NCBI GenBank assembly: GCA_046541805.1
Contig: JBKHCM010000007.1
Span: forward strand, 1-50,554
Direction of reading: 5' to 3'
Length of the DNA: 50,554 bases
Source: JAAAPF01 sp046541805
Lineage (GTDB): Bacteria; Pseudomonadota; Alphaproteobacteria; Geminicoccales; Geminicoccaceae
Below, one piece after another: positions 27,272 through 36,877 of the stretch (the first letter of the stretch is position 1; each line of letters starts with the position of its first letter). Position numbers and translations under genes: made by a program. Under the pieces are notes generated by a model that saw only the letters and a program-made list of their open reading frames with translations, made no database searches and was not told the origin of the DNA.

Positions 27272-27355
27272 GCGTCTGTCGTACATCTGCCACGATCGGG
27301 GGCGCGCGCGGGTCGGGCGCCGGCCGCTCGCTGCTCCCGCCGCCGAGGCTACGCC

Positions 27356-28096
27356 ATGGATGACGCCGGCCCGCTCTACCGCCGGGTGCTCTTGAAGATG
27401 TCGGGCGAGGCGCTGATGGGGAAGCGCGGCTTCGGCCACGACCCGCAGTTTCTCGGGCGCCTCGCCGAGGAGGTCGTGGCGGTCCACGAACTCGGCGTGC
27501 AGCAATGTCTGGTGATCGGCGGGGGCAACATGTTGCGCGGCTCGGCCGCCGTCGCCAACGGCATCGAGCGCACCACGGCCGATTACATGGGCATGCTCGC
27601 CACCGTCATCAACGCGCTGGCGGTGCAGAGCGTCATCGAGAAGGTCGGCCTGCCGACGCGCGTGATGTCGGCGATCCCGATGGCGTCGGTGTGCGAGCCC
27701 TATATCCGCCGGCGGGCCATCCGCCACATGGAGAAGGGCCGGGTGGTGATCTTCGCCGCCGGCACCGGCAACCCCTTCTTCACCACCGACAGCGCGGCGG
27801 CGCTCAGGGCCGCGGAAGTGGGCTGCGACGCGCTCTTCAAGGCGACCCAGGTCGACGGCGTCTACTCGGCGGATCCCAAGCGCGATCCGGCCGCGCGGCG
27901 TTACGACCGCTTGAGCTACCTGCAGGTCCTCGCCGACGATCTGAAGGTGATGGACGCTTCGGCGATTTCGCTGGCGCGCGAGAGCCAGATCCCGATCATC
28001 GTCTTCTCGGCGGAGGACGCGGGCGCCTACGGTGAGGTGATGCGCGGCCGCGGCGCGCACACGATCATCACCGAAGCGGAGGACGAGGCGGCATGA
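27356..28096 (+). CDS. pyrH: Uridylate kinase (UMP kinase)
   Basis: Makes UDP from UMP; the bacterial enzyme is a hexamer of the amino-acid-kinase fold, regulated by GTP and UTP. The 246-residue product has YRRVLLKMSGEALMG near the start, VIGGGNMLRG, the UMP-site region AGTGNPFFTTDSAAALRA, and ATQVDGVYSADPK. The start is the ATG at 27356. It sits between tsf and frr, the widespread rpsB-tsf-pyrH-frr order, and overlaps frr by four bases. Confidence 0.97.
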   Translation: MDDAGPLYRRVLLKMSGEALMGKRGFGHDPQFLGRLAEEVVAVHELGVQQCLVIGGGNMLRGSAAVANGIERTTADYMGMLATVINALAVQSVIEKVGLPTRVMSAIPMASVCEPYIRRRAIRHMEKGRVVIFAAGTGNPFFTTDSAAALRAAEVGCDALFKATQVDGVYSADPKRDPAARRYDRLSYLQVLADDLKVMDASAISLARESQIPIIVFSAEDAGAYGEVMRGRGAHTIITEAEDEAA

Positions 28097-28662
28097 GCGA
28101 CGAGCACACCGAGCCCGATCTCGACGATATCGAGCGCCGGATGGACGGTGCGGTCACCGCCTTTCGCCACGAATTGCAGAGCCTTCGCACCGGCCGCGCG
28201 TCCGCGAGCATCATCGAGCCCGTCCATGTCGAGGCCTACGGCAGCGAGATGCCGATCAACCAGCTCGGCACCGTCAACGTCCCGGAGCCGCGGATGATCA
28301 CGATCGCGGTCTGGGATCGCGGCAATGTCGGCAAGGTCGACAAGGCGATCCGCAACGCCGGGCTCGGGCTGAACCCGGTCGTCGACGGCACGTTGATCCG
28401 GATTCCGATCCCCGAGCTCACCGAGGAACGGCGCAAGGAACTGGTCAAGGTCGCCCACCAATACGCCGAGCAGGCGCGCGTCGCCGTGCGCAACGTCCGC
28501 CGTGGGGGTATGGATGACCTCAAGCGGCTGGAGCGCGACGGTCACATCTCCCAGGACGACCACAAGCTCTACGCCGACGAAGTCCAGGCGATGACGGACC
28601 GCCACGTCCAGACCATCAACGAGCTCCTGAGTGCCAAGGAAAAGGACATTTTGACGGTCTAG
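28093..28662 (+). CDS. frr: Ribosome recycling factor
   Basis: Splits post-termination ribosomes together with EF-G. The 189-residue product has the three-helix-bundle domain with LQSLRTGRASASIIEPV near residues 30-46, the hinge-flanked beta domain, and the C-terminal helix with AHQYAEQARVAVRNVRRGG. ATGA overlap with pyrH indicates translational coupling. Length is normal. Confidence 0.98.
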   Translation: MSDEHTEPDLDDIERRMDGAVTAFRHELQSLRTGRASASIIEPVHVEAYGSEMPINQLGTVNVPEPRMITIAVWDRGNVGKVDKAIRNAGLGLNPVVDGTLIRIPIPELTEERRKELVKVAHQYAEQARVAVRNVRRGGMDDLKRLERDGHISQDDHKLYADEVQAMTDRHVQTINELLSAKEKDILTV

Positions 28663-28664
28663 TG

Positions 28665-29411
28665 ATGTCGAGCCAACCGGCCCCGCGGGCGACGACCGCT
28701 GACGACGGTCGCCGGTTGCCCGTCCACGTCGCGCTCATCATGGACGGCAATCGCCGCTGGGCGCGCGAGCGTGGCCGCCCGGCTATGTTCGGCCACCAGC
28801 AGGGCGCCGGCGCCGTGCGGGCCGTGCTGGAAACGGCGCGCGACCTCGGCATCCGCTACGTCACCCTCTACGCCTTCTCGACCGAGAACTGGAATCGGGC
28901 GCAGGCCGAGATCGACGACCTGATGAACCTGTTGCGGTTCTATCTGCGCCGCGAGCTCAAGACGATGGTAGAGAACAACGTCCGCCTGCGCTTCATCGGG
29001 GACCTCTCGAACTTCGAGCCCGACATCCGCGCGCTGATCGACGAGGCGCGGGCGGCGACGCGTGGGAACACCGGTGCGGTCGTGACCTTCGCGCTCAACT
29101 ACGGCAGCCGCCAGGAGATCACGCGGGTCGCGCGCGAGCTCGCGGCCGCGGCCGCCGCCGGCGAGCTCGATCCCGCCGCCGTCACCGCCGAGCTGATCGG
29201 CGCGCGCCTCGCCGGCGACGTGCCCGACCCCGACCTGTTGATCCGCACCAGCGGCGAGCAGCGCCTCTCGAACTTCCTCTTGTGGGAGCTGGCCTATACG
29301 GAGTTCGTCTTCAGCCCGGTGGCGTGGCCGGACTTCGACCACGCCGAGTTCCGCGCCGCCCTCGACGAATACGGGCGCCGGGAACGGCGCTACGGGGCCT
29401 CCGGTGGCTGA
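28665..29411 (+). CDS. uppS: Isoprenyl transferase (undecaprenyl diphosphate synthase)
   Basis: cis-Prenyltransferase that builds the C55 lipid carrier for peptidoglycan and O-antigen. The 248-residue product has the catalytic motif HVALIMDGNRRWARERG (catalytic Asp27), LYAFSTENWNR, and the substrate-binding segment near the C-terminus (PDLLIRTSGEQRLSNFLLWE). ATG 28665 is preferred over GTG 28662, which would overlap the frr stop and add one residue. No strong ribosome binding site is seen; an AAAGGA lies 18 bases upstream. It begins the envelope block and overlaps cdsA by 8 bases. Confidence 0.96.
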   Translation: MSSQPAPRATTADDGRRLPVHVALIMDGNRRWARERGRPAMFGHQQGAGAVRAVLETARDLGIRYVTLYAFSTENWNRAQAEIDDLMNLLRFYLRRELKTMVENNVRLRFIGDLSNFEPDIRALIDEARAATRGNTGAVVTFALNYGSRQEITRVARELAAAAAAGELDPAAVTAELIGARLAGDVPDPDLLIRTSGEQRLSNFLLWELAYTEFVFSPVAWPDFDHAEFRAALDEYGRRERRYGASGG

Positions 29412-30213
29412 GCGCTCGAACCGCGAGCTCTGGCAGCGCATCGCCTCCGGCCTCGCGCTCGCCGCCATCGTCGTCGCCGACGCGGTGGCGGGCGGCTGGA
29501 GCTTTTCGATCCTGGTCGCCGTCGTCGCGGCGCTGATGGCGCTCGAATGGGGCCGTCTGGCGGCGCGCCGCCACGGCCGCGCCGACCTCGTCGCGTCTTT
29601 GGCGGTGCCGACGACGCTCGCCGCCGTCGCCGGCATCCTCTTGGGCAAGCTGGTCGCCGGCTGGCTCGGCCTCGCCGCCGTCGCCACCGCGGCGATCCTG
29701 CTCGCGGGCCTCGCCCGGCTGCGCGGCTGGCCCGCCGGTTGGTTCGGCTTCGGCGTGCTCTATGTCGGCATCGCCCCGACCATGCTGGTGTGGCTGCGCA
29801 ACGCCACCGAGGACGGGCTCGTCTTCGTGCTCTTCCTCTTCGCCGCGGTCTGGGCCGCCGACACCGCCGCCTTCTTCGCCGGCCGCGCCATCGGCGGCCC
29901 GAAGCTGGCGCCGCAATGGAGCCCCAACAAGACCTGGGCGGGCTTCGCCGGCGGCATCGTCGCGGCGGCCGTCGTCGGCGTCGTCATGGCCGAAGCCTTC
30001 GCGCTGCCCTTCCTTGCCGGCTCGGCGCTTCTGGGCGCGGCCCTCGGGGCGGTGGCGCAGTTCGGCGACCTGTTCGAGAGCTGGATCAAGCGCCGCGCCG
30101 GTGCCAAGCACAGCGGCCGCCTCATCCCCGGCCATGGCGGCGTGCTCGACCGCCTCGACGGGCTGATCTTCGCCACCCCCGTGTTCGCGCTCTTCGCCAT
30201 GCTGCATCCATGA
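29404..30213 (+). CDS. cdsA: Phosphatidate cytidylyltransferase
   Basis: Makes CDP-diacylglycerol from phosphatidic acid and CTP, the branch point of phospholipid synthesis. The 269-residue membrane protein has seven or eight hydrophobic segments and the C-terminal CDS signature in KRRAGAKHSGRLIPGHGG followed by VLDRLDGL. The start is GTG 29404, inside the uppS end. The stop overlaps dxr in ATGA. Confidence 0.95.
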   Translation: MAERSNRELWQRIASGLALAAIVVADAVAGGWSFSILVAVVAALMALEWGRLAARRHGRADLVASLAVPTTLAAVAGILLGKLVAGWLGLAAVATAAILLAGLARLRGWPAGWFGFGVLYVGIAPTMLVWLRNATEDGLVFVLFLFAAVWAADTAAFFAGRAIGGPKLAPQWSPNKTWAGFAGGIVAAAVVGVVMAEAFALPFLAGSALLGAALGAVAQFGDLFESWIKRRAGAKHSGRLIPGHGGVLDRLDGLIFATPVFALFAMLHP

Positions 30214-31373
30214 CCCGGCGCCGTCTCAGCATTCTCGGCACCACCGGCTCGATCGGCCGCAGCACCCTCGATCTCGTCGCGCGCCATCCTGAGCGCTTCG
30301 AGGTGGTGGCGCTCACCGCGCAGCGCTCGGTGGACGCCCTCGCCGCGGCCGTCCTCGCCACCGGCGCCCGGCTCGCCGCGGTGGCGGACGAGACCTGCGT
30401 CGACGCCCTGGCGGAGCGGCTGGCGGGCCGCGATGTCGAGGTCCTGGGCGGGCGTGACGGGGTGCTGGCCGCCGCCCGCGCCCCGGCGGACTGGACGATG
30501 GCGGCGATCGTCGGGGCCGCCGGTCTCGCGCCGACGCTCGCCGCCGCCGAGCATGGCAGGGTGCTGGCCCTCGCCAACAAGGAGGCGCTGGTCTGCGCCG
30601 GCCCGTTGCTCCTGGAGGCGGCGCGGCGGGGCGGGACCCGCCTCTTGCCGGTCGACAGCGAGCACAACGCGGTGTTCCAGGCCTTGGCCGGGCGTGACGT
30701 CGCCGAGCTCAGGCGGCTGGTGCTCACGGCCTCGGGCGGGCCGTTCCGCAACGCCGGGCTCGAGGAGATGGCGCGCGCCACGCCGGCGGCGGCGGTGGCG
30801 CACCCGAAATGGTCGATGGGCGCCAAGATCTCGGTGGACAGCGCGACGATGATGAACAAGGGCCTCGAGCTGATCGAAGCCCACCTCCTCTTCGGCGTGC
30901 CGGAGCCCAAGCTCGAGGCGCTGATCCACCCCGAATCGCTGGTCCACGGCCTCGTCGAGTTCGTCGACGGCAGTCAGGTGGCGACGCTCGGTCCCACCGA
31001 CATGCGGGTGCCGATCGCCCACACCCTGGCCTGGCCGGGGCGCCTCGCCGTCGACGAGTTCGCCCTCGATCTGGCGAGCGTCGGCACGCTCAGCTTCGAG
31101 CGGCCGGACGAGGCGCGCTTTCCCGCGCTCCGGGTCGCCCGCGAGGCCTTGCGCGCCGGCGGGGGCGCACCCACCATTCTCAACGCGGCCAACGAGGTCG
31201 CCGTGGCCGCCTTCCTCGAGGAGCGGCTGGGCTTTTTGGACATCGTCGCCGTCGTCGAGGCCACCCTCGCGGCGGTGCCGCCCACCGCGCCGGCGAGCCT
31301 GGACGAGGCGCTGGCGCTCGATCGCACCGCCCGTGAGCGCGCGCGCGACTTCTGCGAGAGGGCCGTCGGCTGA
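30210..31373 (+). CDS. dxr: 1-deoxy-D-xylulose 5-phosphate reductoisomerase
   Basis: Second enzyme of the MEP isoprenoid pathway: converts DXP to 2-C-methylerythritol 4-phosphate with NADPH, and is the target of fosmidomycin. The 387-residue product starts with the Rossmann motif SILGTTGSIGRSTLDLV. It has ALANKEALVCAG, the metal and substrate region LLPVDSEHNAVFQAL, TASGGPFRN, and HPKWSMGAKISVDSATMMNK. It supplies precursors used by UppS two genes upstream. The ATG overlaps the cdsA stop. Confidence 0.97.
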   Translation: MTRRRLSILGTTGSIGRSTLDLVARHPERFEVVALTAQRSVDALAAAVLATGARLAAVADETCVDALAERLAGRDVEVLGGRDGVLAAARAPADWTMAAIVGAAGLAPTLAAAEHGRVLALANKEALVCAGPLLLEAARRGGTRLLPVDSEHNAVFQALAGRDVAELRRLVLTASGGPFRNAGLEEMARATPAAAVAHPKWSMGAKISVDSATMMNKGLELIEAHLLFGVPEPKLEALIHPESLVHGLVEFVDGSQVATLGPTDMRVPIAHTLAWPGRLAVDEFALDLASVGTLSFERPDEARFPALRVAREALRAGGGAPTILNAANEVAVAAFLEERLGFLDIVAVVEATLAAVPPTAPASLDEALALDRTARERARDFCERAVG

Positions 31374-31389
31374 CGGCGAAGGAAGGTTC

Positions 31390-32484
31390 ATGGATCTGAT
31401 CACCGGCGGCGCCACCTACGTCCTCGCCTTCTTGGTGGTGCTCTCGATCGTCGTGTTCGTGCACGAGTACGGGCACTACTGGGTGGCGCGGCGCAACGGC
31501 GTCCACGTCGATGCCTTCTCGATCGGCTTCGGCACCGAGCTCTTCGGCTGGACCGACACGAGCGGCACGCGCTGGAAGGTCGCGGCCATTCCCCTCGGCG
31601 GCTACGTGAAGATGCGCGGCGACGCCGACGCGGCGAGTGCGACCACCGACGCCGCCGCGGCGAACGAGCCCGACAGTTTCCCGGCGAAATCCGTCGCCCA
31701 GCGCATGGCGATCGTCGCCGCCGGCCCGGGGGCCAATTTCGTCTTCGCCATCGTGGCGCTCGCGCTGTTGCTGGTGACCGCCGGCCGGCCGGTGCTGTTG
31801 CCCGTGGTGGGCGAGGTGCGTGACGGGACGCCCGCGGCCGAGGCCGACCTCGCCGAAGGCGACCGGATCACCGCGATCGACGGCGAGCCGGTGGCGACGT
31901 TCGCCGAGTTGCAGGCCCAGGTCGGTGACGACCCCAAGGAGCTGCGGCTGACCGTCGAGCGCGACGGTCGCACCCTCGAGGTGGGGCTCACCCCGCGCAT
32001 GGAAACGGTCGGCGAAGGTGCCAACGCGGTCGAGCGACCACTGATCGGCATCGTCGCCGCCCCGCCGACCTTCGAGCGGGAGAACCCCCTGATGGCGCCG
32101 GTGGTGGCCACCGCGCAGGTGGGCGCGATGATCGGCGACATCCTGGGTGCCGTCGGCCAGATCATCATCGGCCAACGGAGCATGGAGGAGCTCGGCGGGC
32201 CCTTGAAGATCGCCCAGGTGTCCGGCGACGCGGCGCGGGCCGGGGCGGCGGAGTTCGTGTGGTTGATGGTCGTGCTTTCGGTGAACCTGGGGCTGATCAA
32301 CCTGTTCCCCATTCCGATGCTCGACGGTGGCCATCTGGTGATGTACGGCATCGAGGCCGCACGCGGTCGTCCGATCGGTGAGCGGGCTCAGGAACTGGCG
32401 TTCCGCTTCGGGCTCGCGCTCGTGCTGGCGCTGATGGTGTTCGTCACCTGGAACGACATCATGAGCCTGATGCCCGGCGGATAA
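31390..32484 (+). CDS. rseP: Site-2 protease RseP (intramembrane metalloprotease)
   Basis: Zinc protease in the inner membrane that cuts membrane-anchored anti-sigma factors and leftover signal peptides. The 364-residue product has the HExxH motif in the first helix (VVFVHEYGHYWVARRNG, ligands His25 and His29, catalytic Glu26). One PDZ domain covers about residues 130-210, and the third metal ligand Asp312 lies in LFPIPMLDGGHLVMYG. It has a single PDZ domain, unlike the two of E. coli. ATG 31390 after GAAGGAAGG is chosen over an open upstream extension from 31333, which would bury the first helix. Confidence 0.94.
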   Translation: MDLITGGATYVLAFLVVLSIVVFVHEYGHYWVARRNGVHVDAFSIGFGTELFGWTDTSGTRWKVAAIPLGGYVKMRGDADAASATTDAAAANEPDSFPAKSVAQRMAIVAAGPGANFVFAIVALALLLVTAGRPVLLPVVGEVRDGTPAAEADLAEGDRITAIDGEPVATFAELQAQVGDDPKELRLTVERDGRTLEVGLTPRMETVGEGANAVERPLIGIVAAPPTFERENPLMAPVVATAQVGAMIGDILGAVGQIIIGQRSMEELGGPLKIAQVSGDAARAGAAEFVWLMVVLSVNLGLINLFPIPMLDGGHLVMYGIEAARGRPIGERAQELAFRFGLALVLALMVFVTWNDIMSLMPGG

Positions 32485-32520
32485 CGGTAGCGGCGCGGTT
32501 CGGCGTCGGGAGAACATCGT

Positions 32521-34806
32521 ATGGCCGCGCGGCCACTCGCCTGGAGCATCGTCGTCATTCTGTTGGCGGCCCTGGCCGCACCGCCCGCGCCGGCCCAGCC
32601 GGCCGAAGGCGGACGGATCGGGGAGATCCGCGTCGAGGGCGAGCAGCGCGTCGACCCGGCGACGGTGCGGAGCTATCTGACGGTGGTGACCGGCGATCGT
32701 TTCGATCCGGGCGCCCTCGACGAGTCGCTGAAATCGCTCTTCGCGACCGGATTGTTCGAGGACGTGGCACTCGAGCGCGAGGACGACACGCTCGTCGTGC
32801 GCGTCGAAGAGAACCCGATCATCAACCGCATCGCCTTCGAGGGCAATCTGCGCATCGACGACGAGGAACTCGGGCGCGAGATCGATCTGCGCCCGCGCGT
32901 CGTCTATACGCCCGCGCGGGTGCAGAGCGCGGTCGGCCGCATCCTCGAGATCTATCGGCGCAGCGGTCGCTACGCCGCCACGGTCGAGCCCAAGATCATC
33001 GAGCTCGAGCAGAACCGCGTCGATCTCGTCTTCGAGATCCAAGAGGGGCCGCGCACCACCGTGAGGTCGATCAGCTTCGTCGGCAACGAGGCCTTCAGCG
33101 ATGCGCGCCTCAGAGGCGAGATCGAGACGGTGGAGTCCCGGTTCTGGCGGGTGCTGGCGACCGGCGACACCTATGATCCGGACCGTCTGGCCTTCGATCA
33201 GGAGCTGCTCAGGCGGTTTTACGTCTCCGAAGGCTACGCCGATTTCGAGGTGCGCTCGGCGATCGCGGAGCTGACGCCCGAGGGCGACGGCTTCTTCATC
33301 ACCTTCACCGTCGCCGAGGGGCCGCGCTACCGCTTCGGCGAGGTGGACGTGGAGAGTCGCATCCCCGACCTCGAGCCGGCCGCGCTCGAGGCCCTGATCG
33401 GGACCGAGACCGGCGACGTCTACGACGCCGAAGCGATCGAGGACACGGTCACGGCGATGACCGAGCGGCTGGGCGAGCTCGGCTACGCCTTCGTCGACAT
33501 CGACCCGCGCCTCGCCCGCGACCGCGCCGAGCAGACGATCGGCGTCACCTACGAGGTCGACGAGGGGCCGCGCGTCTATGTCGAGCGCATCGAGATCACC
33601 AACAACGTCCGAACCCTCGACCGGGTGATCCGCCGCGAGATGCGCCTCGCCGAGGGCGACGCCTTCAATACGGTGCTGCTGCGCGAATCCGAGCGGCGCA
33701 TCCGCCGGCTCGGCTTCTTCGAGGAGGTCAACGTCTCGACCCGCGAGGGCAGCGCGCCCGACCGCATCATCGTCGAGGTCGAGGTGAGCGAGCGCGCCAC
33801 CGGCGAGCTCGCCTTCGGCGCCGGCTTCTCCACCACCGACGGCCCGCTCGCCGCGGTCAATCTGAGCGAGCGCAACCTCCTCGGCACCGGCCGGGAGCTC
33901 CGCGCCGAAGCGGCCGTTTCCGGCCGGCGCCAGGACGTCGATGTCTCTTATACCGAGCCTTACGCCTTCGGCTACGAGATCGATGCCGGCTTCGACGTCT
34001 TCGACACCCAGACCGACTTCCAGGACGAGTCGTCCTTCGATGAAGAGAACCTGGGGTTGTCGCTGCGTGCGGGCTATCCGCTCACCCGCGACATCCGCCA
34101 CAGCGTCCGCTATACGATCCGCCGCGACGAGATCAGCGACATCGGCGACGACGCGTCGGTGTTCATCCAACAGGAGGAGGGCGACGCTCTCACCTCCGCC
34201 TTCGGGCAGAGCTTTTCGATCGACACCCGCGACGACGTCCTGCTGCCGGGCAGCGGCTACGCCGTCCGCCTCGATCAGGAGATCGCCGGGCTGGGCGGCG
34301 ACCGCCACTTCTTGAGCCACGAGCTGAGCTCGGCCTATTTCCAGCCGGTCGTGGAAGAGCCGGACGTCGTGCTGCGGCTCGGCCTCGACGCCGGCTACGT
34401 CTTCGGTCTCGGCGAGGACGTCACCCTCGCCAACCGCTTCTTCATCGGCGGCAACAACTTCCGCGGCTTCTCGGTCTCGGGTATCGGCCCGCGCGACCGC
34501 GATAGCGACGACGCGCTCGGCGGCAACGCCTATTATGTCGGCTCGGCCGAGGTGCGCTTTCCGCTCGGGCTACCGGAGGAGCTGCGGCTCTTCGGGCGCG
34601 GCTTCGTCGATGCGGGCACGCTCACCGAGATCGACGTCTCCGGTCCCGACCTCGCCGACAGTGGCAACCTGCGGCTGACCGCCGGCGTCGGCTTCACTTG
34701 GCTATCGCCGTTCGGTCCGCTCGACATCGATTTCGGCCAGGCGCTCGTGAAGGACGACGTCGACGAGACCGAGCTCTTCCGCTTCTCCTTCGGTACCCGC
34801 TTCTAG
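32521..34806 (+). CDS. bamA: Outer membrane protein assembly factor BamA
   Basis: Central Omp85 component of the machine that folds beta-barrel proteins into the outer membrane. The 761-residue product has a signal peptide (cleavage near residue 25 after APPAPA), five POTRA repeats (about residues 33-430; for example INRIAFEGNLRIDDEEL and VRSISFVGNEAFSDARL), and a C-terminal 16-strand barrel. Barrel marks are FFIGGNNFRGF and the final strand FRFSFGTRF ending in Phe. Together with skp and the lpx genes downstream it forms the usual envelope cluster. Confidence 0.97.
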   Translation: MAARPLAWSIVVILLAALAAPPAPAQPAEGGRIGEIRVEGEQRVDPATVRSYLTVVTGDRFDPGALDESLKSLFATGLFEDVALEREDDTLVVRVEENPIINRIAFEGNLRIDDEELGREIDLRPRVVYTPARVQSAVGRILEIYRRSGRYAATVEPKIIELEQNRVDLVFEIQEGPRTTVRSISFVGNEAFSDARLRGEIETVESRFWRVLATGDTYDPDRLAFDQELLRRFYVSEGYADFEVRSAIAELTPEGDGFFITFTVAEGPRYRFGEVDVESRIPDLEPAALEALIGTETGDVYDAEAIEDTVTAMTERLGELGYAFVDIDPRLARDRAEQTIGVTYEVDEGPRVYVERIEITNNVRTLDRVIRREMRLAEGDAFNTVLLRESERRIRRLGFFEEVNVSTREGSAPDRIIVEVEVSERATGELAFGAGFSTTDGPLAAVNLSERNLLGTGRELRAEAAVSGRRQDVDVSYTEPYAFGYEIDAGFDVFDTQTDFQDESSFDEENLGLSLRAGYPLTRDIRHSVRYTIRRDEISDIGDDASVFIQQEEGDALTSAFGQSFSIDTRDDVLLPGSGYAVRLDQEIAGLGGDRHFLSHELSSAYFQPVVEEPDVVLRLGLDAGYVFGLGEDVTLANRFFIGGNNFRGFSVSGIGPRDRDSDDALGGNAYYVGSAEVRFPLGLPEELRLFGRGFVDAGTLTEIDVSGPDLADSGNLRLTAGVGFTWLSPFGPLDIDFGQALVKDDVDETELFRFSFGTRF

Positions 34807-34812
34807 GCGGCG

Positions 34813-35382
34813 GTGGCCTTGCGTCGGCGGCTCGTCCTCGCGCTCGTCCTCGCCCTCGCCGTGGTCACCGGCGCGCGCGCGCAGGAGAGCGAGGTCCAGG
34901 CGCCGCTCGCGCCCGCGGTGGTCGCCGTCATCGACTACCAGCGGCTCCTGCGCGAGAGCGACGCGGCGCGGAGCATTCGCGCCCAGGTGGAGAGCCAGCG
35001 CCAAGCCTACGAGGCCGAGGTCGAGGCCGAGCGCCAGCGGCTCGCGGAGGCAGACCGACGCCTCAACGAGGCGCGCGACGAGTTGTCGCCCGAGGCCTAT
35101 CGCGAGCGCCGCCGGGCCTTCGAGGAAGACGTCGCCGCCGTCCAGCGCCTCGTCCAGGAACGGCGGCGCCAGCTCGATGAGGCCTCGAGCGCCGCCTTCC
35201 AGCGCATCCGCGATACGGTGGTGCAGATCATCGACGCCTTGAGCGAGGAGTACCGGTTCAACCTGGTCCTGCCCCGCTCGGAGGTGCTGGTCTTCGCCCC
35301 CGAGCTCGATCTCACCGCGGAGGTGATGGCCGAACTCAACGCGCGGCTGCCCCGCGTCGACATCCCCGCTTTCGAGGACTGA
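34813..35382 (+). CDS. skp: Periplasmic chaperone OmpH/Skp family
   Basis: Holds unfolded outer-membrane proteins on their way to BamA. The 189-residue product has a signal peptide (ALVLALAVVTGARAQ, cleavage near residue 23), then AVIDYQRLLRESDAARSI. A long, charged coiled-coil region (about residues 65-135, rich in Arg, Glu and Gln) follows, then a small C-terminal part. The start is GTG 34813, six bases after the bamA stop; a TTG at 34819 is an alternative. Sequence conservation in this family is low, so the assignment rests on architecture and position between bamA and lpxD. Confidence 0.85.
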   Translation: MALRRRLVLALVLALAVVTGARAQESEVQAPLAPAVVAVIDYQRLLRESDAARSIRAQVESQRQAYEAEVEAERQRLAEADRRLNEARDELSPEAYRERRRAFEEDVAAVQRLVQERRRQLDEASSAAFQRIRDTVVQIIDALSEEYRFNLVLPRSEVLVFAPELDLTAEVMAELNARLPRVDIPAFED

Positions 35383-35385
35383 CCG

Positions 35386-36396
35386 TTGGCCGATCCCCGC
35401 TTCTTCGACCGCGCCGGCCCCTTCCCCTTGCGCGAGGTGGCGGCGCGCGCCGGCGCGCTGCTCGACGGCGACGGCGAGCGTTGGATCGAGGACGTCGCCC
35501 CGCTGGCGCACGCGGGCCCCAACCAGGTCGCCTTCTTCGAGGATCGCAAGCTCGAAGGCGCGCTCGCGCGCACCGGCGCGGGCGCGGTGCTGGTGCGCGA
35601 CGGCGACCGTGCGCGCGTGCCCGCCACCGCCGTGCCGCTGGTGACCACCGAACCCTATCGCGCCTATGCCCGCGTCGCCGAACTGTTCTACGGCGACGGC
35701 GCCGGCGCCCCCGCCGGCGTGCACCCCGAGGCCGTCGTGGCGCCGACCGCGCGTCTCGGCTCCAACGTGACCGTGGCCGCGGGTGCCGTCGTCGAGGACG
35801 ACGTCGAGCTCGGCGACGGCTGCCGCATCGGCGCCAACGCCGTCGTCGGCCGGCGCTGCATCCTGGGGCCCGGCTGCCGCATCGGCCCCGCGGCCAGCTT
35901 GGCCTACGCCCTCGTCGGCGCCCGCACGATCATCCACGCCGGCGCGCGGCTCGGCCAGGACGGCTTCGGCTTCGCGCTCGGCCTCGAGCACGGCAAGGTG
36001 CCGCAGCTCGGCCGCGTGCTCGTCGGCGACGACGTCGAGATCGGCGCCAACACGACCATCGACCGCGGTGCCCTGGGCGACACCGTCATCGGCAGCGGAA
36101 GCAAGATCGACAACCTCGTGCAGATCGCGCACAACGTCGTCGTCGGGGAGCATTGCGTGATCGTCGCGCAAAGCGGTATCTCCGGCAGCACGGAGTTGGG
36201 CCACCACGTCGTGGTCGCGGCCCAGTGCGGGATCACCGGCCATCTGACCATCGGTCCGGGGGCGCGGCTGGCCGCGCGCACCGCGGTGATCGGCGATCTG
36301 GACGGCGACGCGGACTACGGAGGCGCGCCGGCGGTCCCCGCCCAAGACTGGCGCCGCCAGCTGGTCGCGATCCGCAGGCTGGGGCGAAGGCGTTGA
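35386..36396 (+). CDS. lpxD: UDP-3-O-(3-hydroxyacyl)glucosamine N-acyltransferase
   Basis: Third step of lipid A synthesis: adds the second hydroxyacyl chain to UDP-3-O-acylglucosamine. The 336-residue product has an N-terminal uridine-binding domain and then left-handed beta-helix hexapeptide repeats from about residue 105 to 320. The catalytic His249 lies in NLVQIAHNVVVGEHCVI. The start is TTG 35386, three bases after the skp stop; no ATG or GTG near the N-terminus retains the family beginning (FFDRAGPFPLREVA). Confidence 0.95.
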   Translation: MADPRFFDRAGPFPLREVAARAGALLDGDGERWIEDVAPLAHAGPNQVAFFEDRKLEGALARTGAGAVLVRDGDRARVPATAVPLVTTEPYRAYARVAELFYGDGAGAPAGVHPEAVVAPTARLGSNVTVAAGAVVEDDVELGDGCRIGANAVVGRRCILGPGCRIGPAASLAYALVGARTIIHAGARLGQDGFGFALGLEHGKVPQLGRVLVGDDVEIGANTTIDRGALGDTVIGSGSKIDNLVQIAHNVVVGEHCVIVAQSGISGSTELGHHVVVAAQCGITGHLTIGPGARLAARTAVIGDLDGDADYGGAPAVPAQDWRRQLVAIRRLGRRR

Positions 36397-36406
36397 GGAC
36401 GAGAGC

Positions 36407-36877
36407 ATGAGCGAACCGGCGGCGGCCATCGCCGCGCCTTCGGAGATCGATCTCGACGGGATCATGGCGCGGATCCCGCATCGGTATCCTTTTCTCCTGA
36501 TCGACAAGCTGGTCGACGTGCGCCCCGGCGAGAGCGCGGTGGGCGTCAAGAACGTCACCGTCAACGAGCCCTATTTTCAGGGCCACTTCCCCAACAAGCC
36601 GGTGATGCCGGGTGTGCTGATCGTCGAGGCCATGGCCCAGACCGCGGGCGTCCACGTCGCGGTTACCCTGGGCCCGGCGGCGGTGGGTAAGCTGGTCTAC
36701 TTCATGACCATCGAAAACGCCCGTTTCCGGGCGCCGGTGGTGCCCGGCGATCAGCTGCGCTTGGAGGTCAAGCATCTGCGCTCGCGCCTCTCCGTCTTCA
36801 AATACGAAGGGCGCGCGTTGGTGGACGATCGCCTCGTCGCCGAGGCGACCTATTCGGCCATGTTGATGGACGAGTAG
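36407..36877 (+). CDS. fabZ: 3-hydroxyacyl-[acyl-carrier-protein] dehydratase FabZ
   Basis: Dehydrates beta-hydroxyacyl-ACP in fatty-acid elongation and competes with LpxA/LpxD for the same substrates, so its place between them is functionally sensible. The 156-residue hot-dog-fold protein shows IPHRYPFLLIDKLVDV, catalytic His60 (YFQGHFPNKPVMPGVLI) and Glu74 (VEAMAQTAG). The first 15 residues are an Ala-rich lead. The stop TAG shares a base with the lpxA GTG. Confidence 0.97.
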   Translation: MSEPAAAIAAPSEIDLDGIMARIPHRYPFLLIDKLVDVRPGESAVGVKNVTVNEPYFQGHFPNKPVMPGVLIVEAMAQTAGVHVAVTLGPAAVGKLVYFMTIENARFRAPVVPGDQLRLEVKHLRSRLSVFKYEGRALVDDRLVAEATYSAMLMDE